A DNA stretch of 64,000 nt from Clostridiales bacterium (GCA_017510605.1 JAFWMQ010000005.1:124001-188000), one strand, 5' to 3'. Counted from the first letter of the stretch, positions 18,422 through 27,183 are shown. Translations and numbers: made by a program. The notes: generated by a model from the letters alone, not told the origin.

Positions 18422-19543
18422 TCAGGACAGCTTCTTCCAGCCTGCGGCGATCTTCTCATCGAGCTTTTCAAAACTCAAAAGACCGCTTAAAGCATCATAT
18501 GAGGAGACGCAGCATGCGCCTGTCGCTGAGGCATACCGCACGCATTGTTCCGGTGTGCATCCGTTAAGTATTGAAGTCAGAAATGCAGCGACGCTGGTAT
18601 CTCCGGCACCGGTGCCCGATAAGACTTTGTCGGGTACAAAGCTTGTTTCGAAGCCGCTCTTATCTGCCCAGGCTTTGACATCAAGTCCGAGGCGGGGAGA
18701 GATCTTATTAAGAATACCGGAGGAAGCGGTGCAGTAATACATTCCGGGAACTCCGCACTTGATGAGAATGATCCGTGCACCAAGTTCCATGCACGTTTTT
18801 CCGAGCGGTACGATATCACGCTCAAGATCTATGACTTCTGTCAGATCGCGATCCGCATTGTTTTTGCGAAGGTCCTCATACTTTGTTCTGTCCAGCATGA
18901 AGAGCAGTTCTTCAATGCTGGGTACGAAGATATCTACATAAGGCAACGCATTGATAAGGATCTTTTTCCAGTCTGCTTTTCCTGCAGGCGTATCCGGATC
19001 AACGGCGGCAAGATCAAGGCTTGTGGCTGCACCTGCGTCCTTCACAATACGTAAGATCTTTGCCAGTTCTTCTCCGTCGTTTTCATATATCCTCTTCATA
19101 AGAGGCGGATATCCGAAATGGAAAAGCGCGGCATTTCTTATCGCATCCATCGGAAGATCTTCTGCACAGAAAGTATTGTTTGCGCCGGGGTTATGAAGGA
19201 ATATCCGGTCGATTCCCGGAACTGCCAGAACTACTGAATACGAAGTAGAATCATCCTTGCTTCTGATAAGCCCGGATGCAGCATTGTATTTTGATGCAAT
19301 GGAGATTACCATGTCTCCGAAATCGTCATAACCGATCTTTCCGGCGAGGGTAACATCCGCGCCAAGGATCTTCATGGCAAGACCTGTATTTGCGACCACG
19401 CCGCCTGTATGAATATCGGCATCACCGACATTGATGAGTCTTCCGGGAGCAAATATATCGCTGATCCCTGATGATGATTGTTTTGCGATAGACGGTGTTA
19501 TATCGAGGCAGATGTGACCTGCTGCAACTACGCTTTTGCTCAT
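18422..19543 (-). CDS. PfkB-family carbohydrate kinase
   Basis: 373 aa. PfkB signature 1 region is GGVVANTGLAMKILGADVTLAGKIGYDDFG. The catalytic C-terminal motif is VLSGTGAGDTSVAAFLTSIL, whose GAGD Asp is the general base. The length exceeds that of ribokinase by about 60 residues because of insertions around residues 150 and 230. I chose ATG at 19543, six nucleotides after AAAGGTG; a GTG three codons upstream is inside that ribosome site. The sugar or nucleoside substrate cannot be told. Confidence 0.88.
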   Translation of the reverse strand: MSKSVVAAGHICLDITPSIAKQSSSGISDIFAPGRLINVGDADIHTGGVVANTGLAMKILGADVTLAGKIGYDDFGDMVISIASKYNAASGLIRSKDDSTSYSVVLAVPGIDRIFLHNPGANNTFCAEDLPMDAIRNAALFHFGYPPLMKRIYENDGEELAKILRIVKDAGAATSLDLAAVDPDTPAGKADWKKILINALPYVDIFVPSIEELLFMLDRTKYEDLRKNNADRDLTEVIDLERDIVPLGKTCMELGARIILIKCGVPGMYYCTASSGILNKISPRLGLDVKAWADKSGFETSFVPDKVLSGTGAGDTSVAAFLTSILNGCTPEQCVRYASATGACCVSSYDALSGLLSFEKLDEKIAAGWKKLS

Positions 19544-19729
19544 TCTTTTCACCTTTCGAAAAACCGGTTAATGCCAATGAAAAGTAATTACATCGATGTT
19601 GATAGTATAATACCAACCTCAAAATAAGACATCAAAACCTCGATATAAAACAAAGATTAATTGAATATTTTAATCAAGTTCTGTTGTTAAAATGATTACA
19701 TCGGAAACAGTTCAGAGAGGGGTGTTGTT

Positions 19730-20464
19730 ATGCTTGATCTCAAAGGAAAATGGGTTTTGGTAACAGGCGCGTCGAGAGGCCTCGGAAGGCTCGCCGCAAA
19801 GCTTATGGCAGAGCAGGGATGCAATCTGCTTTTGCAGAGCAGAAACCTGGAACATACAGCTTCGCTTGAAGAAGAATTAAAGACGAAGGGTGTTGACTGT
19901 CACTCGTTTGCGGCTGATCTTAACGACATTCCGTCGGTGATGAAGATGCTCTCTGACATTGATGCCATCGGTATGGATGTTGATGTTGTTCTCAACAATG
20001 CAGGTCTCCAGATCGCATACAGGACGGATTATTACAAGACTCCTGCGGAAGACTATACAGTCAGTTTTAACGTTAATACGATAGCTCCCGCCATGATATG
20101 CTATCACTTCCTTCCGAAGATGAACGCACGTGGATTCGGACGTATCGTCAACACGACGAGCGGTATCGATAAAGAACCTGAACAGGCAGGTTATTCCGCG
20201 GCAAAAGCTGCGCTTGATAAGATTACCAAAGATATGGCTTCGAGACTCGGAGGCACCGGTGTAGCCATGAACCTTACTGATCCGGGATGGTGCAGGACTG
20301 ACCTCGGCGGACCCAATGCGCCCAATGCACCTGAAAGCGCGATACCGGGCGTAGTAGTCGGAGCATTTGTTAATGACACGGTAAACGGTCAGATCTTCCG
20401 CGCACAGGAGTTCGCCGGAATGAGTCTCGAAGAAGCAGTCGCAAAAGCAAATACGATCAATTAA
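19730..20464 (+). CDS. Short-chain dehydrogenase/reductase
   Basis: 244 aa classical SDR. The Rossmann motif is TGASRGLGRLAAK, followed by NNAG (VLNNAGLQ) and the catalytic Ser and Y-x-x-x-K (TTSGIDKEPEQAGYSAAKAALDK). The ATG follows GAGAGGGGTG. The ADH gene begins 16 nt downstream, so the two probably form an operon. Both are NAD(P)H-dependent carbonyl/alcohol enzymes; the substrate is unknown. Confidence 0.92.
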   Translation: MLDLKGKWVLVTGASRGLGRLAAKLMAEQGCNLLLQSRNLEHTASLEEELKTKGVDCHSFAADLNDIPSVMKMLSDIDAIGMDVDVVLNNAGLQIAYRTDYYKTPAEDYTVSFNVNTIAPAMICYHFLPKMNARGFGRIVNTTSGIDKEPEQAGYSAAKAALDKITKDMASRLGGTGVAMNLTDPGWCRTDLGGPNAPNAPESAIPGVVVGAFVNDTVNGQIFRAQEFAGMSLEEAVAKANTIN

Positions 20465-20480
20465 TTCAAAGGAGATTAAC

Positions 20481-21632
20481 ATGGAAAATTTCACCTTCTA
20501 TTCACCTACAAAATTCGTTTTCGGAAAAGGCACAGAGAACGAGGCAGGCAGCCTCGTTAAGGCATTCGGAGGATCCAAAGTTCTCATCCATTACGGCGGC
20601 GGAAGCGTTGTCCGTTCGGGACTATTAGACAGGGTAAAAGTATCGCTCGATGAAGCAGGGATCGCTTATGTGGAACTTGGCGGCGTCAAGCCGAATCCGA
20701 GAAGCGGACTAGTTTATGAGGGAATTGAACTCTGCAAAAAAGAAGGTGTTGATTTCGTTCTTGCAGTAGGCGGCGGAAGTTCCATCGATTCATCAAAGGC
20801 GATCGCTGCTGGCGTTGTTTACGACGGAGATTTCTGGGATTTTTATTGCGGCAAGCCTATCGAAAAAGCGCTTCCCGTAGGTACCGTTCTTACCATCGCT
20901 GCAGCAGGCAGTGAAGGTTCAGGTGACTCTGTCATCACCAAAGAAGAAGGTATGTATAAAAGAGGCGCGAGCGGAGAAGGAATAAGACCTAAGTTCAGTA
21001 TCTTAAATCCGGAGCTTACACAGACGCTTCCTCCTTATCAGACTGCATGCGGTATTACGGACATCATGGCTCACCTTTATGAGCGTTATCTTACAAATTC
21101 CAAGGACGTCGAGGTTACGGACAGACTTATCGAAGCCCTTCTCATTACCATGAAGAATGAAGGCCCGAAGGTCATCGCTGATCCCAACGATTATGAAGCG
21201 CGCGCAAATATCATGTGGGCAGGAACAATGGCTCATACAAATTCATGCGGCGTAGGAAGATCCCAGGACTGGAACAGTCACAATATCGAGCATGAATTAT
21301 CAGCACTTTACGACTGCGCACACGGTGCCGGACTTGCTGTCACGATGCCCGCTGTCTTCAAGTATGTTATGAATCACGATGTGGCACGTTTTGAGCAGGC
21401 TGCAAAGAGAGTATGGGGAGTTGAGACCGCAGAAGAAGGAATCGATGCATTCAAGAGCTTCCTTATCTCGATCGGTATGCCTTCCACATTAGGTGAACTC
21501 GGCGGCAAAGAGGAAGATATTCCAACACTCGTAAAGAACCTCTGCTACGGCGACGGACGCATCGGAACGATATCCGGATTCGTTACCCTTGATGAGGAAG
21601 ACTGCACGAAGATCTATCAGGCAATGCTGTAA
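20481..21632 (+). CDS. Iron-containing alcohol dehydrogenase (BdhA/YqhD-like)
   Basis: 383 aa, group III alcohol dehydrogenase. The cofactor site is AVGGGSSIDSSKAIA. The metal-binding Asp/His set appears in DIMAHLYERY and WNSHNIEHELSALYDCAHGAGLAV. Close relatives reduce butyraldehyde or other aldehydes with NADPH. AAAGGAG precedes the ATG. A terminator follows at 21674. It could supply aldehyde-to-alcohol reduction for the luxE/luxC pair 3 kb away, but this link is speculative. Confidence 0.92.
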   Translation: MENFTFYSPTKFVFGKGTENEAGSLVKAFGGSKVLIHYGGGSVVRSGLLDRVKVSLDEAGIAYVELGGVKPNPRSGLVYEGIELCKKEGVDFVLAVGGGSSIDSSKAIAAGVVYDGDFWDFYCGKPIEKALPVGTVLTIAAAGSEGSGDSVITKEEGMYKRGASGEGIRPKFSILNPELTQTLPPYQTACGITDIMAHLYERYLTNSKDVEVTDRLIEALLITMKNEGPKVIADPNDYEARANIMWAGTMAHTNSCGVGRSQDWNSHNIEHELSALYDCAHGAGLAVTMPAVFKYVMNHDVARFEQAAKRVWGVETAEEGIDAFKSFLISIGMPSTLGELGGKEEDIPTLVKNLCYGDGRIGTISGFVTLDEEDCTKIYQAML

Positions 21633-21673
21633 AATTTGAATATATCTTTGTTTATATCCAGAATAGATGGATG

Positions 21674-21713
21674 AAAGGGGGCTATTTCACTATGAGTGAG
21701 ATGGCCCCTTTTG
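21674..21713 (+). terminator. Terminator of the SDR-ADH operon
   Basis: AAAGGGG (21674-21680) pairs with CCCCTTTT (from 21705), with the small inner hairpin TCACT-ATG-AGTGA, followed by TTTTGTGTTT. Confidence 0.85.
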
Positions 21714-21727
21714 TGTTTGAATTATTT

Positions 21728-21816
21728 CCGACTTTTCGCGACTAAAAACTCGGCAAAAAAGTCGGAATTTCGGTTTTCCGACTTTTTGTCCGACTTTTTG
21801 AAGAAAAAGAGTCGGA
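21728..21816. repeat. Three-hairpin CCGAC/GTCGG element, copy B
   Basis: Ungapped over 89 nt with copy A (1847-1935). Stems and offsets are the same and loop sequences are different. It lies just after the ADH terminator and before the macrodomain gene. Confidence 0.8.
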
Positions 21817-21902
21817 TGTTTCCGGATCTGTTTTGACAGACAAATCCGAATCGGGTTCCATGGGGTATAATTGACAGAAAATGATCTTCCGGGAGGCATA
21901 CC

Positions 21903-22436
21903 ATGAGCAGTATCAGTATTCAGGAGATAAGCATTACCAAACTTGCTACCGATGCAATAGTAAACGCGGCTAATTCAGAACTTATGATGGGCGGCGGAGT
22001 CTGCGGAGCGATCTTCAGGGAAGCAGGAGCTGCCAGGCTCCAGGCAGCGTGCCTTAAGATCGGCGGCTGCAAGACAGGTGACGCAGTCATCACGCCCGGC
22101 TTTGATCTTCCGGCAAAGCACGTAATCCACGCTGTCGGTCCGGTATGGTACGGCGGCGGCAGAGGCGAACCCGAGCTGCTTTACAGTGCTTATAAGCGCT
22201 CTCTTGAAGTGGAAAAAGAAAACGGTCTTCATTCTATCGCGTTCCCTTTGATATCCGCAGGGATCTACGGATATCCGCAGGATCAGGCATGGGAAAGGGC
22301 GCTCACAGCCTGCAGGGATTTTATTTATGCTGACAATGACTATGAGATCGACATTGTTTTTGCTGTGATAGATGACGGTATCATGAATGCAGGCAGAAAG
22401 AAGATGGCGGAACTGAATATTACTGATAAAATGTGA
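21903..22436 (+). CDS. Macrodomain protein (ADP-ribose-1''-phosphate/ADP-ribosyl hydrolase type)
   Basis: 177 aa single macro domain. The ligand loops are TDAIVNAANSELMMGGGVCGAIFREAG and SAGIYGYPQDQAW, as in MacroD/YmdB-like proteins that hydrolyse ADP-ribose esters such as O-acetyl-ADP-ribose. GGGAGG precedes the ATG. TATAAT near 21866 is a plausible promoter. The corA-like gene starts 31 nt after the stop. Confidence 0.92.
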   Translation: MSSISIQEISITKLATDAIVNAANSELMMGGGVCGAIFREAGAARLQAACLKIGGCKTGDAVITPGFDLPAKHVIHAVGPVWYGGGRGEPELLYSAYKRSLEVEKENGLHSIAFPLISAGIYGYPQDQAWERALTACRDFIYADNDYEIDIVFAVIDDGIMNAGRKKMAELNITDKM

Positions 22437-22467
22437 GTTGATTTGTTTTTACGGAGGATGAGCTGAA

Positions 22468-23385
22468 GTGTTTTTCGCGATTGAAGAGACTTTAAAAGAA
22501 GTTGACCGCAAAGAACTGAAAAAGTCAGGAAAGCAGTTTGTTGCAGTCCTTTCTTTCGAAGAATGGAAAGAGAATAAGGACAGCTTCGAGATGGGCATCG
22601 ATATCGAGCCCGATCTATCTGAGATATTCCTGACCAAGGCTGAGGTAAACTACGATTCACTTACCGGATCGTTTGCTATTCCTGACAGGAAAAATCCGTC
22701 GGGTGATGATCTTAAATTCGCTTTTGTTCTGGATGAAAAAGGCGTTGTGTTTATTGATGATAATGACACCGCCCTGAACATTATCAAAGGTGTTCAGCGC
22801 ACGAAAAAATGGAAGCTTCCGAGCCTTGAAAGATTCCTCTATGATTTCCTGGACCAGATCGTCATAGATGACCTAAGACTCATGGAAAACTATGAGAATG
22901 AACTTGATTCCATGGAACAGTCTATCATCGACGGTGAGGAGAACCTGCCATCCGGCCGATTAAATGACATAAGAAGCGACATCCGGTACCTTCGCATTCA
23001 CTACGAACAGTTAATGGATCTTGCTGCCGAATTCGAGGAAAACGAGAACGGTTTCTTTAAGATCGAGAACCTGAGATACTTCAGATTATTCATTAACCGT
23101 GCCGAAAGACTCCATGAGCAGTCCATGTCCCTGCGCGATTACACGATGCAGCTCCGCGACCTTTACAAAGCACATCTTGATCTAAAACAGAACCGCATCA
23201 TGACAGTGCTCACGGTCGTTACCACGATCTTCATGCCGCTGACATTGATCGTCGGCTGGTACGGAATGAACTTCCGCTACATGCCCGAGCTCGATTCGCG
23301 CTGGGGTTACCCGGTAACGATTGCTGTAAGTATCATTATCGTTGTGGTAAGTCTGCTGTTCTTCAAGAAGAAAAAGTGGTTATGA
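22468..23385 (+). CDS. corA: CorA-family divalent cation transporter
   Basis: 305 aa. A cytoplasmic N-terminal alpha/beta domain and long helices are followed by two C-terminal membrane helices. The first ends in the ion-selectivity motif YGMNF (near residue 270), and a basic KKKKWL tail follows the second. It starts at GTG, ten nucleotides after GGAGG; no in-frame ATG fits better. It would carry Mg2+ (or Co2+/Ni2+). Confidence 0.92.
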   Translation: MFFAIEETLKEVDRKELKKSGKQFVAVLSFEEWKENKDSFEMGIDIEPDLSEIFLTKAEVNYDSLTGSFAIPDRKNPSGDDLKFAFVLDEKGVVFIDDNDTALNIIKGVQRTKKWKLPSLERFLYDFLDQIVIDDLRLMENYENELDSMEQSIIDGEENLPSGRLNDIRSDIRYLRIHYEQLMDLAAEFEENENGFFKIENLRYFRLFINRAERLHEQSMSLRDYTMQLRDLYKAHLDLKQNRIMTVLTVVTTIFMPLTLIVGWYGMNFRYMPELDSRWGYPVTIAVSIIIVVVSLLFFKKKKWL

Positions 23386-23390
23386 AAAAT

Positions 23391-23458
23391 CTCTCTTTGC
23401 CGCTTCGGACAGGTCCTCGGGCGCATGGCGCCCTGCGGAACTCGCGGCTTAAAGAGAG
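23391..23458. other. Cloverleaf-like structured element after corA
   Basis: CTCTCTTTGCCGC (23391-23403) pairs with GCGGC-TT-AAAGAGAG (23444-23458). Inside are GGAC-AG-GTCC (23407-23416) and GGGCGC-ATG-GCGCCC (23419-23433), giving a three-way junction. There is no T-tract on the plus strand; on the minus strand the element is followed by ATTTTTC. It may be a terminator, a structured RNA or a palindromic repeat; I could not decide. Confidence 0.5.
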
Positions 23459-23489
23459 AGTTATCCTTATCGAAAGGATAGAATCGTAG

Positions 23490-24131
23490 TTGAATCCGAT
23501 CATTGAAATATCTAACAGGTTGTCGTGCGCAATAGACAACAAGAGGGACAGGAAGATCTGCGGGATGGAACTTGGCAGATTTGTTCCGACACCTTATGCG
23601 GAAAGCCATGGCGCAACCGGAAGCCAGTCCGCTCCGTATCTCGGTCTCGAAAAGATCCTTAAGGGTTTATATCTGACACGGGAGGATTCCTTCATTGATA
23701 TCGGCTGCGGAAAAGGCCGTGTTATTTCTTATATGGTAAGCCGGGGTTTTCCGTGCAAGCTCACAGGCATTGAGATCAATCCTGATGTCGCGTCTGTTGC
23801 GCGCAAATGGACAACAAGATATCCGAATGTGGAGATCATCGAAGGCGATGCTTTCGGGCTTGATTACAATGACTATACGGTGCTGTTCATGTACCGCCCG
23901 ATGGAGACTTTCACTTTCAAGATGTTTATAGAACTTCTGGAGAGCACGCTTACGCATGCTGTCAAACTTTACTACTATGTTGACGAGCAGAGCGGATACT
24001 ATCTGAACGACAGACCGGGTTGGACGCTTCTCACCCGTCAGAAAATGCATTTTGTGCGCGGTTTGTTTATTCATAAGGAGCCGCAGCGCTATTCAGTGTG
24101 GACGTATTCGCCGTGCGAAATCGATTCCTGA
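23490..24131 (+). CDS. Class I SAM-dependent methyltransferase
   Basis: 213 aa. The SAM-binding motif I is SFIDIGCGKGRVISYM (residues 68-83), followed by GIEINPDVASVARKW and IEGDAFGLDYNDYTVLFMYRP. The start is TTG, with AAAGGATAG upstream; the first downstream ATG (MELGRF) is possible. It is followed within 52 nt by luxE-luxC. The substrate is unknown; the catalytic core is convincing. Confidence 0.82.
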   Translation: MNPIIEISNRLSCAIDNKRDRKICGMELGRFVPTPYAESHGATGSQSAPYLGLEKILKGLYLTREDSFIDIGCGKGRVISYMVSRGFPCKLTGIEINPDVASVARKWTTRYPNVEIIEGDAFGLDYNDYTVLFMYRPMETFTFKMFIELLESTLTHAVKLYYYVDEQSGYYLNDRPGWTLLTRQKMHFVRGLFIHKEPQRYSVWTYSPCEIDS

Positions 24132-24182
24132 AGGTTATAATGTTGTTATTGAGGTGTGGGCTTTAGATACTAGGGGTGTTCT

Positions 24183-25286
24183 ATGAAGCTGCGCAGAAAA
24201 CTATTTGCAAGTAAAGATCCATACGACTGCACGAAGCCGCAGTTGTTTCTAGATGCGTGCAAAGAGAATATTGATTACCTGATCACACATTGTGACGACT
24301 ATAAGAAGATTGCTGACGGGCTTGGCGTTCACACGGCAGAAGACATTGCATGCCCCGAAGATATTCCCGTTATTCCGACCATGCTTATGAAGCAGCACGA
24401 TTTCAGGGCGGGGCGTTATTTGGTAATGGCTACGTCGTCGGGGACGAGCGGGAAAAAGAGTCACGTGCGTTTCGAGTTTGGTGCGCTGATGGCGGCGCTT
24501 AAGATGTCGATCAGAGTGACGAGATATCATGGTATCATGACCGCGAAGCCGTGCCGCTACATCGTTATGGGTTACAAGCCTCACAGGTCCAATAAAACAG
24601 CGGTGGCAAAGACTGCATATCTTACGACTTTTCTGGCGCCTGCGATCAGCCGCAAGTTTATATTGAAGCACACGCCGGACGGTTACAAACCTGATTTCGA
24701 GAGCATCGTAAATGCGCTCAGGAAATATGAGAAGGGCAAGGCCCCGGTGCGTTTCATGGGGTTCCCGTCGTATACGTTTTTCCTGTTCAGGATCCTGGAG
24801 GAGAGAGGGCTTTCCTTCAAACTTCCGAAGGGTTCCAAGGTCATGCTCGGAGGCGGATGGAAGCAGTTCTATCAGGAGGCTGCAGACAAGGAGACGTTCT
24901 ATAAACTCGCGAAAAAAACGCTCGGTATCGAAGAGGAAAACATCGTCGAATTTTTCGGTGCCGTCGAGCATCCGATCCTTTATACCGATTGCGCTTATCA
25001 CCACTTTCATGTGCCGGTTTACAGCAAGATCGTCATCCGAGATCCCGATACTCTTGAGCCTCTCGGGAACGGTCAGACCGGCCTTGTAAATCTCATATCA
25101 CCGCTCTGCAGGGCGACGCCGATCCTGTCAGTCATGACGGACGATCTCGGCATCTTACACAACGGAGAAGAATGCCCGTGCGGAGTCAGATCGCCTTATC
25201 TAGAGATCGTCGGACGCGTTGCTCCCGATGACATCAAAACGTGTGCCGCAGGTGCCGCTGACATTCTCCAGGGGGTGAAGGTATGA
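24183..25286 (+). CDS. luxE: LuxE-like acyl-protein synthetase
   Basis: 367 aa, close to the 370-380 aa of LuxE. The adenylation motif SSGTSGKKSHVRFE lies near residue 85 and FFGAVEHPILYTDCAYHHFHVP near residue 260. A Cys 13 residues from the C-terminus (Cys354 in DDIKTCAAG) sits where LuxE enzymes carry their acyl-accepting Cys. LuxE activates a fatty acid with ATP and passes the acyl group to LuxC. The stop overlaps the luxC start (ATGA). No luciferase (luxAB) or luxD is present, so the product is an aldehyde for some non-luminous use. Confidence 0.88.
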   Translation: MKLRRKLFASKDPYDCTKPQLFLDACKENIDYLITHCDDYKKIADGLGVHTAEDIACPEDIPVIPTMLMKQHDFRAGRYLVMATSSGTSGKKSHVRFEFGALMAALKMSIRVTRYHGIMTAKPCRYIVMGYKPHRSNKTAVAKTAYLTTFLAPAISRKFILKHTPDGYKPDFESIVNALRKYEKGKAPVRFMGFPSYTFFLFRILEERGLSFKLPKGSKVMLGGGWKQFYQEAADKETFYKLAKKTLGIEEENIVEFFGAVEHPILYTDCAYHHFHVPVYSKIVIRDPDTLEPLGNGQTGLVNLISPLCRATPILSVMTDDLGILHNGEECPCGVRSPYLEIVGRVAPDDIKTCAAGAADILQGVKV

Positions 25287-26578
25287 TCCTTTTCGACGGC
25301 AAAACATATGAGAGTTCCGAACAGGACAGACTCCTGACAGAGCTTGGCGAGAAGATCCCGAAGATCCTCTCGCAGAAGCAGTTGTCCCCTGAAGTTGTCA
25401 TCGACGCAGTTGAGCAGCTGCGCGTCGATCTGCTGAAGGGCAGATTCGATGACCTGCTGACGTCATTTCCCGAAGACACCGTGGAGACATATAAGAAGCA
25501 GGCAGAGGCGCTTTTGTCCAAAAAACATCTGCACCAGAAGCTCGCGACTGAGCTTGGAAATACTGAAGAATACACGACAGATAAGATTGAAGGTTTCGCA
25601 CAGATAAGAGTTAAGAAAATGCCTTTGGGCGTGCTCTTCCACATCGCTGCGGGCAACATGGATTTCCTTCCCGCATATTCTCTCGCTGAAGGCCTCATGA
25701 CCGGCAACATCAACATCTTAAAGCTTCCGTCCGCTGACAACGGCCTGTCGTTGAAACTCATCATGCAGCTCATCGAATACCGACCGGAACTGAAGGATTA
25801 TATCTACGTTTTTGATACGGCATCAACTGACATCCAGGGCATGCGCAAGATGGCTGAACTCAGCAATGCGATAAGCGTTTGGGGCAGCGACATGGCAATC
25901 GAAGCCGTGCGCGGTCTTGCTCCGACAGGCGCGAAAATAATCGAGTGGGGTCAGAAGCTCGGCTTCTGCTATGTATCGAAGCTCGAAAAAGTCGCAGATG
26001 CCGATGAAGAGCTCGCAGGCCTTGCAAAACACATCGCAACAACGAAGCAGCTCCTTTGCAGCAGCTGCCAGGTCATCTACATTGATACTTCTGATATGGG
26101 CGAGATCAAAGCATTTGCAGAGCGTTTCCTGCCTGTCCTTGAGACGGCCGTGAACGGAAATGCAACACAGGAGATTGGTATCCGCGCGAGGGATACACTC
26201 GTCTCATACACGCAGAGACTTAAGAGTTATCTAGGTGAAGAGGAGAAGCATGAGAACGTGCTTCGCGGAAGATCGTGCAGCCTGATCATTGCATCCGATA
26301 GTGCTCTTGAGTTGTCGCCCATGATGTGCAACGTCCTCGTAAAACCTCTGCCCCGTAAAGACATGGGAAAAGTGCTTTATGAATCAAGATATCATCTCCA
26401 GACCGCAGGTCTGATCTGCCCTCCGGCAGACCGCGCGGAACTCGCAGAACTCTTCACTCAACTGGGTCTCATCCGTGTCACCAAAGGCGCCGACATGAGC
26501 GCATATTTCCCGGGCGAATGCCACGACGGCGAGTATGCGTTGAACAGGTACATGCGGGTAGTGAATGTGGAGGAATAA
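25283..26578 (+). CDS. luxC: LuxC-like acyl-CoA/acyl-protein reductase
   Basis: 431 aa, of the LuxC branch of the aldehyde dehydrogenase superfamily, which reduces enzyme-bound acyl groups to aldehydes with NADPH. Recognisable segments are KMPLGVLFHIAAGNMDFLPAYSLAEGLMTGNINILKLPS and SVWGSDMAIEAVRGLAPTGAKIIEWGQKLGFCYVS. Cys residues in KQLLCSSCQVIYID are candidates for the thioester nucleophile. It is translationally coupled to luxE. Confidence 0.88.
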   Translation: MILFDGKTYESSEQDRLLTELGEKIPKILSQKQLSPEVVIDAVEQLRVDLLKGRFDDLLTSFPEDTVETYKKQAEALLSKKHLHQKLATELGNTEEYTTDKIEGFAQIRVKKMPLGVLFHIAAGNMDFLPAYSLAEGLMTGNINILKLPSADNGLSLKLIMQLIEYRPELKDYIYVFDTASTDIQGMRKMAELSNAISVWGSDMAIEAVRGLAPTGAKIIEWGQKLGFCYVSKLEKVADADEELAGLAKHIATTKQLLCSSCQVIYIDTSDMGEIKAFAERFLPVLETAVNGNATQEIGIRARDTLVSYTQRLKSYLGEEEKHENVLRGRSCSLIIASDSALELSPMMCNVLVKPLPRKDMGKVLYESRYHLQTAGLICPPADRAELAELFTQLGLIRVTKGADMSAYFPGECHDGEYALNRYMRVVNVEE

Positions 26579-26611
26579 AAATTCTGGATAACAGATATAA
26601 GCGCAAATGAA

Positions 26612-26694
26612 AACCCACCCATAGACCGGAACTCTAGGATGGGTTAATTCTATACCCACTCGGAAGCAACCGTCTTTGCAGACTGTGCTTTCAT
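26612..26694 (-). ncRNA. Orphan short transcription unit: candidate sRNA or 14-codon leaderless ORF
   Basis: On the minus strand a promoter (TTGACG, 17 nt, TAGATT at 26701-26729) is followed by six nucleotides and an ATG at 26694. The 14-codon ORF reads MKAQSAKTVASEWV, stop at 26650. A hairpin GTCT-GCAA-AGAC lies inside it. The unit ends in a long stem (AACCCATCCTAGA with TCTA-T-GGGTGGGTT, 26612-26645) followed by TTTC. Nothing lies downstream but the end of convergent luxC, so this is a free-standing RNA of about 85 nt. Function unknown. Confidence 0.4.
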
Positions 26695-26700
26695 ATAAAA

Positions 26701-26729
26701 AATCTAACATCCTACCCGGGTAACGTCAA
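26701..26729 (-). promoter_or_regulatory. Promoter of the orphan short unit
   Basis: TTGACG (26724-26729) and TAGATT (26701-26706) with exact 17-nt spacing on the minus strand. Confidence 0.5.
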
Positions 26730-26778
26730 ACAAAAAGATACTTAAAGACCGGCAATTTAGATAACAGTTATGACTTAG

Positions 26779-26862
26779 AGTAATATCCTGTGACTGTTTT
26801 TCGATTTTAGGAACAATAAACTACAAACAACTGTCAAAAAGTAATATTTTGTGACTGTTTTT
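26779..26862. repeat. Two-unit repeat, 61-bp period
   Basis: AGTAATATCCTGTGACTG at 26779 recurs as AGTAATATTTTGTGACTG at 26840, each followed by TTTTT. AACAGT/ACTGTT words flank the units, giving hairpin potential. Its design (two units about 61-64 bp apart) resembles the repeats at 28949-29054 and 41039-41144. Confidence 0.5.
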
Positions 26863-26937
26863 AAAAATCTGTAACAGGCAAAAAACAGGACACAGGAAAT
26901 TGCACAAATAAACAAGGGGAAACTTTTACCGGCATTT

Positions 26938-26990
26938 GGGGAAGCGCTGATCGGATTACATGCGCACATCTTGATGAGATCAGCGCTTCC
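26938..26990. repeat. Short palindromic element with 13-bp inverted repeats
   Basis: GGAAGCGCTGATC and GATCAGCGCTTCC are exact inverted repeats enclosing about 27 bp. The outer sequence GGGGAAGCGCTGAT resembles GGGGAAACACTGAT at the left end of the 27297-27461 element, so the two may be relatives of one MITE-like family. Confidence 0.5.
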
Positions 26991-27098
26991 TATTTGCCAC
27001 ACGTAGTGTAACACTGAACTCCGTTGGAAATGCGTGAAGGGTGGGTGAAGGGTGAGTCAAAACTGCGTGATTATAGTGACGGACATTTTACAAAACGC

Positions 27099-27127
27099 TT
27101 GACGCGCTATAAGTCATGTTGTATTAT
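27099..27127 (+). promoter_or_regulatory. Promoter of the ABC-F leader
   Basis: TTGACG (27099-27104), 17 nt, TATTAT (27122-27127). Transcription would begin near 27134. Confidence 0.75.
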
Positions 27128-27162
27128 CACGGCGTAAAAATCTGACAAACGGAGGGACACCA

Positions 27163-27183
27163 ATGAGGAAGACGATCTGCTGA
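27163..27183 (+). CDS. Leader peptide MRKTIC for ABC-F attenuation
   Basis: A six-codon ORF (ATG AGG AAG ACG ATC TGC TGA) eight nucleotides after GGAGG and about 30 nt from the predicted transcription start. Its codons 3-6 form the 5' arm of the terminator at 27169-27217, so a ribosome held on it would stop that terminator from folding. This is the arrangement of inducible ribosomal-antibiotic resistance leaders. The peptide itself is not conserved with any I can name. Confidence 0.6.
   Translation: MRKTIC

Noticed and set aside
24249-25010. 253-codon frame antisense to luxE
   Set aside because: Shadow of a convincing LuxE gene; composition unlike any neighbouring protein.
26384-26710. 108-codon frame antisense to the end of luxC
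   Set aside because: It overlaps luxC and the 26612-26645 hairpin, has no protein family features, and the region is better explained by a short RNA unit.
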